The position numbers and the translations under genes are program-made. Shown piece by piece: positions 6,706 to 11,190 of a DNA stretch of 11,190 bases. The notes under the pieces are model-generated. The model saw only the letters and a program-made list of their open reading frames with translations, made no database searches and was not told the DNA's origin. Every line of letters begins with the position of its first letter. Position 1 is the first letter of the stretch. Origin of the DNA: Flavobacteriales bacterium CG_4_9_14_3_um_filter_32_8 (GTDB taxonomy: Bacteria > Bacteroidota > Bacteroidia > Flavobacteriales_E > Vicingaceae); contig PFUQ01000156.1 in NCBI GenBank assembly GCA_002790175.1, positions 895-12,084 on the forward strand, read 5' to 3'.

Positions 6706-7761
6706 TTGGCTCTTTTTTCAATAGAAAATATACAAATTAAAGGAATTTCATGTGCCGTTCCAAAAGATATCTATTCAAACATGGATTATGAGCGGATTTC
6801 GATTAAAGAACGTGAAATGTTAATTAGAACTACTGGTGTAGAAAAAAGGCATGTAGCAAAATTTGGAACAACCACTGCCGATTTATGCAAAGTGGCAACG
6901 AATAAATTATTAAATGAATTAAAATGGCAACGAAGTGATATAGAAATTTTAATTTTTGTTTCCCAATCTAGAGATTATTTAATTCCTGCAACAGCTTGCA
7001 TTTTACAAAATCGGTTGGAATTATCTAAAAATTGTATGGCTTTTGACGTAAATATGGGCTGCTCTGGATATGTTTACGGTTTATCCATTATTGCGGGAAT
7101 AATGGCTGCAACAAAATTAAAAAAAGGATTGCTGTTGGTTGGAGATGTATCAACTTTAAATACCTCCTATAAAGATAAAAGTACTTTTCCACTTTTTGGA
7201 GATGCAGGAACTTGCACAGCAATTCAATTTGTTGATGGAGCACAAATGAATTTTAATCTTCAAACAGATGGGTCAGGTTACGAGGCAATCATAATTAGAG
7301 ATGGGGGGTGTAGAAATTATGCTTCGAAAGAATCTTTCGACTCTAAGAAATATAGCGATGGAATTGAAAGAAACAGGGTAGAATTAGAGTTAGATGGTAT
7401 TCAAGTTTTTAACTTTTCTTTAAAAGAAGTGCATCTTAATATTCTAACCTTATTAGAATTTAGAAAAAATAAGGTAGAAGAAATAGATTATTTTATTTTT
7501 CACCAAGCCAATAAATTAATTAATGAAAGCATCAGAAAAAAGTTAAAAATTCCTATCGAAAAATTTCCTTATTCAATGGCAGAATATGGAAATACTAGTT
7601 CGGCTTCTATCCCATTAACCATTTTAGCTGCTTTGTCTGAAAACCTCCAAAATCAAAATCAAAAACTTTTATTATCAGGTTTTGGCGTTGGTTTATCTTG
7701 GGGTTCTGCTATCATTGATTTTAAAAATGTGGTTTGCTTACCAATCATTGAAATGGATTAA
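6706..7761 (+). CDS. FabH-like 3-oxoacyl-ACP synthase III, copy 2
   Basis: A 351-residue KASIII with a full triad: Cys119 in MGCSGY, His266 in FHQAN and Asn296 in YGNTSSA, plus the closing SGFGVGLSWGSA glycine loop. The TTG at 6706 is chosen because the next in-frame ATG is inside the first conserved region, and MALFSIENIQIKGISCAVP gives the normal family start. It begins directly after the ACP stop codon, so translation is probably coupled. It shares several blocks with copy 1 (RKKLKIP.EKF, EEIDYF) but differs widely elsewhere, which suggests distinct acyl substrates. The pair could perform successive condensations or use different primers. A MATE-like or HMG-CoA synthase identity is not supported. 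Confidence 0.88.
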   Translation: MALFSIENIQIKGISCAVPKDIYSNMDYERISIKEREMLIRTTGVEKRHVAKFGTTTADLCKVATNKLLNELKWQRSDIEILIFVSQSRDYLIPATACILQNRLELSKNCMAFDVNMGCSGYVYGLSIIAGIMAATKLKKGLLLVGDVSTLNTSYKDKSTFPLFGDAGTCTAIQFVDGAQMNFNLQTDGSGYEAIIIRDGGCRNYASKESFDSKKYSDGIERNRVELELDGIQVFNFSLKEVHLNILTLLEFRKNKVEEIDYFIFHQANKLINESIRKKLKIPIEKFPYSMAEYGNTSSASIPLTILAALSENLQNQNQKLLLSGFGVGLSWGSAIIDFKNVVCLPIIEMD

Positions 7762-7764
7762 TTT

Positions 7765-8460
7765 ATGAAGAAAATTCTAATCATAGGAGCTACCTCAGAA
7801 CTTGCTGAAGATTTTATAGCGAAATATAAAGGTGAATTTGAATTGTATTTAGCTGCACGAAATAGTTCAAAACTTGGTAAACAAACAAAACTAATTAATA
7901 TAGATTTTGACCAATTTGATGAATCTTGTTTTGATGATTTACCAGAATTAGATGGAATAATATATTATGCAGGTATTACCAGTCATACGCCAGTTAAACT
8001 TACAAAAAAAAGACATTATGATGCTGTTTTTAACGCTAATTTTTATGGTGCTTTTGCCTCAACAACAGCATTATTAAAAAATAATAAATTGGCAAATAAT
8101 GCATCATTGGTTTTTTTAAGTTCAATTGCTGCTCATTATCCTTACTTTGGAGGAGCTTTGTATGTGAGTTCAAAAATGGCGTTAGAAGGTTTTGTAAAGA
8201 CATTAGCCATAGAATTAGCACCGAAAAAAATAAAAGTAAATGCTGTTGCTCCTACCTTTGTAAAAGGCGAAATGTCCGATTCTATTTCTAACTTCACTTC
8301 ACAAAAAAATATGGAAACATTTAGCAAAAAACACCCTTTCGGGAACATTAATAGAGATGATGTTACCGAATTAATTCATTTTTTATTGAGTGATAAAAAC
8401 AATTCCATTACAGGTCAGATTTTACAAGTTGGTAATTTTAACACCGGTTTAAACAGCTAA
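7765..8460 (+). CDS. Short-chain dehydrogenase/reductase, probable 3-oxoacyl-ACP reductase
   Basis: A 231-residue classical SDR. The catalytic set is Asn92 (NANFYG), Ser120 (FLSS), Tyr133 and Lys137 (YVSSK), with a following KIKVNAVAPTFV block and a C-terminal ITGQILQVGN of FabG type. The nucleotide-binding loop is unusual: IIGATSELAEDF replaces the standard TGxxxGIG, so the second and third glycines are missing, and the NAG motif reads YYAG. With the ACP and two KASIII genes just upstream, its most likely substrate is a 3-ketoacyl-ACP reduced to the 3-hydroxyacyl form; a sugar-nucleotide ketone is the alternative. It starts 3 bp after the preceding stop codon. Confidence 0.85.
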   Translation: MKKILIIGATSELAEDFIAKYKGEFELYLAARNSSKLGKQTKLINIDFDQFDESCFDDLPELDGIIYYAGITSHTPVKLTKKRHYDAVFNANFYGAFASTTALLKNNKLANNASLVFLSSIAAHYPYFGGALYVSSKMALEGFVKTLAIELAPKKIKVNAVAPTFVKGEMSDSISNFTSQKNMETFSKKHPFGNINRDDVTELIHFLLSDKNNSITGQILQVGNFNTGLNS

Positions 8461-8462
8461 AA

Positions 8463-9392
8463 ATGGAAGTGCAAAACGACATTACCTATTCAATTATCAT
8501 TCCTGCTTTTAATAGTGGAGAAACCATTACTCAATTGTGTTCAGAGATAGTTACAACGATAAATTCAATACCTGCTTCTTTTGAAATTATCATCGTGAAT
8601 GATGGTGGGAATGTTGCAACTTGGGAAAAAATTCAAAAAATTTATACTAAGATTGATTGTAAAATAAGTATCATCAGACTTTCCAGAAACTATGGTCAGC
8701 ATAATGCTACATTGTGTGGTATTAAAAACGCATCGGGTAAAGTTATCATTACTATTGATGATGATTTACAAGTGAATCCTAGTGAAATACTGAAACTGAT
8801 TGAAGAATATACTACCAAACTGCCAGATGTGGTTTATGGTATTTATAAAAATAAAAAGCACGCCGCTTATCGAAATATGGGGAGTAGTTTAGTTAAAAAA
8901 ATGGCGAAACTATTTTTAGATTCATACGGAAAAGGATCTTCTTTTAGGCTTTTTACTGCATCCATTGCCGAAAAAATAGTAGAACACAGTCAGAGTTTTA
9001 TTTATATAGATGAACTTCTGCTTTGGTACACCGACAACATTTCCTTTGTAGAAGTTGAGCATCATCAAGCAAAAAAATCGAGATATTCATTTTTCAGTTT
9101 AATGAAAATGACTTTTAATATTTCTACTAATTACACCGCACTTCCACTTAAATTAATTACTTATTTAGGAATTTTTTCTTCTTTTATTACTTTTTTATTT
9201 GGTATTTTCTTTCTTTACCGAAAAATATTTAAAAATGTACCTTTAGGTTATACCTCTGTTATTGTTGCGGTACTATTTTCATCTAGTATTATACTATTTT
9301 CATTAGGTGTTTTGGGTCAATACATTCAGAAATTATATCAAATTCAAAATAAAAAACCTACATTTTTTATTAAACAAAAAATGAATAAATGA
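8463..9392 (+). CDS. Membrane-anchored family 2 glycosyltransferase (polyprenyl-phosphate type)
   Basis: A 309-residue GT2 enzyme. The N-terminal GT-A domain shows SIIIPAFNSG (10-19), VNDGG (45-49), RLSRNYGQHNA and the metal-binding DDDLQ (99-103); SSFRLF (about 159-164) corresponds to the FRL motif of the DPM1/GtrB/ArnC group. Two hydrophobic helices at about 229-251 and 262-285 form the membrane anchor typical of this group. Such enzymes transfer a sugar from a nucleotide donor to undecaprenyl phosphate on the cytoplasmic side of the inner membrane, for glycan or lipid A modification. The ATG lies 2 bp after the reductase stop codon, and its own stop overlaps the next gene by 4 bp (ATGA). 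Confidence 0.9.
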   Translation: MEVQNDITYSIIIPAFNSGETITQLCSEIVTTINSIPASFEIIIVNDGGNVATWEKIQKIYTKIDCKISIIRLSRNYGQHNATLCGIKNASGKVIITIDDDLQVNPSEILKLIEEYTTKLPDVVYGIYKNKKHAAYRNMGSSLVKKMAKLFLDSYGKGSSFRLFTASIAEKIVEHSQSFIYIDELLLWYTDNISFVEVEHHQAKKSRYSFFSLMKMTFNISTNYTALPLKLITYLGIFSSFITFLFGIFFLYRKIFKNVPLGYTSVIVAVLFSSSIILFSLGVLGQYIQKLYQIQNKKPTFFIKQKMNK

Positions 9393-10060
9393 TAGTTGAA
9401 AAATATGGTATTCAACTCAAAAAAATTACCATTGAAGACATAGAGTTGATTAGAACCAAAAGAAATGCTGAAAATATATCATCAAAAATGATATATAGAG
9501 AATTTATTTCCCCTGAGCAACAACTAAAATGGTTTAATAGCATCAATAATTTTAATAACTTTTACTATTTAATTATTTATAATCAACAACCCATTGGATT
9601 AATTAACGACCAAAATTTGGATTGGAAAAACTTAACTTCTGAAGCGGGTTTGTTTGTTTGGGAAGAAAACTATTTAAAAACTATTGTGCCTGCTCTTGCA
9701 ACCTTAACTTTAATGGAACTTGGGTTTGAAATATTATCATGGAACAAAACGGTTATTAAAGTACTTGCTTCAAACCAAGAAGGACTTACCTATAATAAAC
9801 AAATAGGGTTTAAAGTTGTAAATACCCACAATGGTATTGTTTACATGGAGTTAGATAGAGAAAGTTATAAAGAAAAAGCTAGGAAAATGATTGTTTCTCT
9901 TACCAAAAGCCATGTTGATAAAACATTACGAATTACGGTAAATAATAGCGATGTTCAATTTATTGATAAAGTGCATGAATTTATTTCACAGTTTAAAATT
10001 TTGGTAACAACAGTTAAAAAGAAAGATGATACGTTATTTGAATACCAAATTATCGCCTAA
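9389..10060 (+). CDS. GNAT-like acyltransferase with C-terminal extension
   Basis: Residues 1-157 follow the GNAT fold of the PseH/sugar-N-acyltransferase type: IEDIELIRTKRNAENISSKM, ISPEQQLKWF, YYLIIYNQQPIGLIND, and a final NQEGLTYNKQIGFKVV block (motif B with GF). The pyrophosphate-binding loop, normally Q/RxxGxG/A, is ENYLKTIVPALA here and has no glycine. The last ~65 residues (about 158-223) form an extra domain of alternating strands and helices that I cannot assign. It starts in the ATGA overlap with the glycosyltransferase stop, so the two are translationally coupled. Its place after the ACP/KASIII/SDR genes suggests transfer of an acyl group made by them onto an amino sugar. That role is inferred; the family call is moderately sure. 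Confidence 0.75.
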   Translation: MIVEKYGIQLKKITIEDIELIRTKRNAENISSKMIYREFISPEQQLKWFNSINNFNNFYYLIIYNQQPIGLINDQNLDWKNLTSEAGLFVWEENYLKTIVPALATLTLMELGFEILSWNKTVIKVLASNQEGLTYNKQIGFKVVNTHNGIVYMELDRESYKEKARKMIVSLTKSHVDKTLRITVNNSDVQFIDKVHEFISQFKILVTTVKKKDDTLFEYQIIA

Positions 10061-11084
10061 AAATAGAAAAATATAACTTAGACATAAATCCTGTTCTATG
10101 CTTTTGGGTAAAAAATCGATCATGCCATTTTTTATAAAATAACCATGTTTGAGAATAAATGATGTCGGGGAAAATATAAAATTTTAATTTCCAGTAGGTT
10201 GAATTAAATTGCTTTTCATAACCGGCTTGCTCTCCAGCTTTTCCAACTATAAAATCTGCCATTTCTATTTGTTTTGGAGTTAGTTTTTCCTTCCATTTAT
10301 CCACAAAGTCGGCACTTATTGGATGAAACAAATTACTATGATATTTCATCACATCTTCTTCGGCATAAACAGCCAAAACCTTATCTTTTATCTTATAATA
10401 TTCGAGCATAGATGAGCTATAAACCAATCCTAAGAAGTCGCAAATTTTTTTCACTTCCTTTTCAGGTTGTCGAACTAGATCTTCATACTTTAAAAAATAA
10501 TAGTGATTAATTTTGTTTTTCATCAATGCTCTTACTTTTAAAAAAGAGTATTGCCATCGATAACAAACTAAAGAAAGATGATTTCCCTCAAAATCAATTT
10601 TTTTCATCGATAAATAATGGTCACGATAATCCCTCGTTAGATGGATAATTTTTGCATCAGGGAAAAGATGTAATAATATTTCTAAATGACTTATTATATA
10701 CGAATATCCTGGATTTTTATCCCCAATAACAATGATGTTTTCTTTTTCAAAAAATGAAACGTAATTTAAATAAAGCAGTTTTATTAAACGTTGAAAATTA
10801 GCATTTTCTCCCAAAGCTAATATATCCTCTTTTAGTTTTTCTTTATTAATAATCCAAGTATCAATTTTAGGCTGTTGAAAAATGGCATCATAAAATTTTA
10901 AAAGTAATTTTTCATTCCATAATGTTACATTTCGGAATTTAAAATACAAAAAAACAATTACTTTGCTTTCAATGGGCATAGCTGTCTGCTTATTAGCATC
11001 TAAAATTGTACTAAGCATGGTTGTCCCAGATCGTGGTCGCCCGATGATAAAAAAAAGAGGAATTTTATCTAAGTTGTCTTTCAT
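10050..11084 (-). CDS. PAPS-dependent sulfotransferase
   Basis: A 344-residue cytosolic-type sulfotransferase with no signal peptide. The 5'-phosphosulfate loop is IIGRPRSGTTML (residues 13-24). The 3'-phosphate site is LTRDYRDHYLSMKK (149-162, with R151 and S159). GDKNPGY (121-127) and the KYEDLVRQPEKEVKKICDFLGL block (from 199) are also characteristic. The reaction would move sulfate from PAPS to a hydroxyl or amine, most likely on a carbohydrate or lipid, given the neighbouring glycan genes. The gene is convergent with the upstream operon and overlaps the acyltransferase gene by 11 bp at their 3' ends. The substrate cannot be read from the sequence. Confidence 0.92.
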   Translation of the reverse strand: MKDNLDKIPLFFIIGRPRSGTTMLSTILDANKQTAMPIESKVIVFLYFKFRNVTLWNEKLLLKFYDAIFQQPKIDTWIINKEKLKEDILALGENANFQRLIKLLYLNYVSFFEKENIIVIGDKNPGYSYIISHLEILLHLFPDAKIIHLTRDYRDHYLSMKKIDFEGNHLSLVCYRWQYSFLKVRALMKNKINHYYFLKYEDLVRQPEKEVKKICDFLGLVYSSSMLEYYKIKDKVLAVYAEEDVMKYHSNLFHPISADFVDKWKEKLTPKQIEMADFIVGKAGEQAGYEKQFNSTYWKLKFYIFPDIIYSQTWLFYKKWHDRFFTQKHRTGFMSKLYFSIFRR

Positions 11085-11121
11085 TTAAGGTGGGTTCTAA
11101 AAATTGATTTCTTTCAAAAAA

Positions 11122-11129
11122 CAAAGATA
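11122..11129 (-). promoter_or_regulatory. sulfotransferase promoter, -7 box
   Basis: On the minus strand TATCTTTG fits TAnnTTTG exactly and is the same 8-mer as the higBA box. It lies 37 bp before the sulfotransferase ATG. No properly spaced -33 motif is found, and the remaining sequence to the window edge shows no gene. Confidence 0.5.
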
Positions 11130-11190
11130 ATAAATAAGATGCAAGGCATATTTTTTTTGGAATATCCTTAGCTATTGCAAAAAAATATAA

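Noticed and set aside
5375..7761. Flexirubin/aryl-polyene cluster core
   Set aside because: Those clusters use FabF-type synthases, dehydratases and further ACP genes, none of which are present; both synthases here are of the KASIII type.
8036..8348. Two minus-strand reading frames of 61 and 68 codons
   Set aside because: Both are antisense shadows inside the reductase gene, with no start context or domain content.

Overview
The window looks like a piece of a Bacteroidota (Flavobacteriia/Cytophagia-type) chromosome. The evidence is low G+C, a type IX secretion C-terminal sorting domain on the first protein (YPNP start, GIYYVK near the end), weak or absent Shine-Dalgarno sites, and exact TAnnTTTG -7 boxes (the Bacteroidota sigma consensus) in front of the higBA, engB, uvrD, ketoacyl-synthase and sulfotransferase genes. 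No tRNA, rRNA, CRISPR array, transposase or integrase is visible.

Left third (1-2090), accessory: the 3' end of a T9SS-exported protein, an orphan antitoxin-like gene, and a complete higB-higA toxin-antitoxin operon. The higBA operon is bracketed by two copies of a 29-bp direct repeat (27/29 identical, at 1217-1245 and 2034-2062) containing an imperfect hairpin. Each small gene unit is followed by one repeat copy, which resembles a gene-cassette arrangement, though no integrase is present. A perfect 7+4+7 palindrome lies between the left repeat and higB, next to the predicted -7 box, and is a good candidate for the HigA operator.

Middle (2091-5178), housekeeping on the minus strand: the ribosome-assembly GTPase EngB and a UvrD/PcrA-type DNA helicase.

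Right half (5318-11084): a compact plus-strand operon encoding two FabH-like ketoacyl synthases with intact Cys-His-Asn triads, a small acyl carrier protein between them, a short-chain reductase, a membrane-anchored family 2 glycosyltransferase and a GNAT-like acyltransferase. Several genes are butted or overlapping. A PAPS-dependent sulfotransferase converges on the end of the operon, with an 11-bp tail-to-tail overlap. The most economical reading is a surface-glycan decoration module. ACP, the two KASIII enzymes and the reductase would build a short (hydroxy)acyl chain, the GNAT-like enzyme would transfer it to an amino sugar, the glycosyltransferase would load a sugar on a lipid carrier, and the sulfotransferase may add sulfate. 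This pathway is inferred from gene content. The individual enzyme families are well supported, but substrates and product are not determinable from the sequence.
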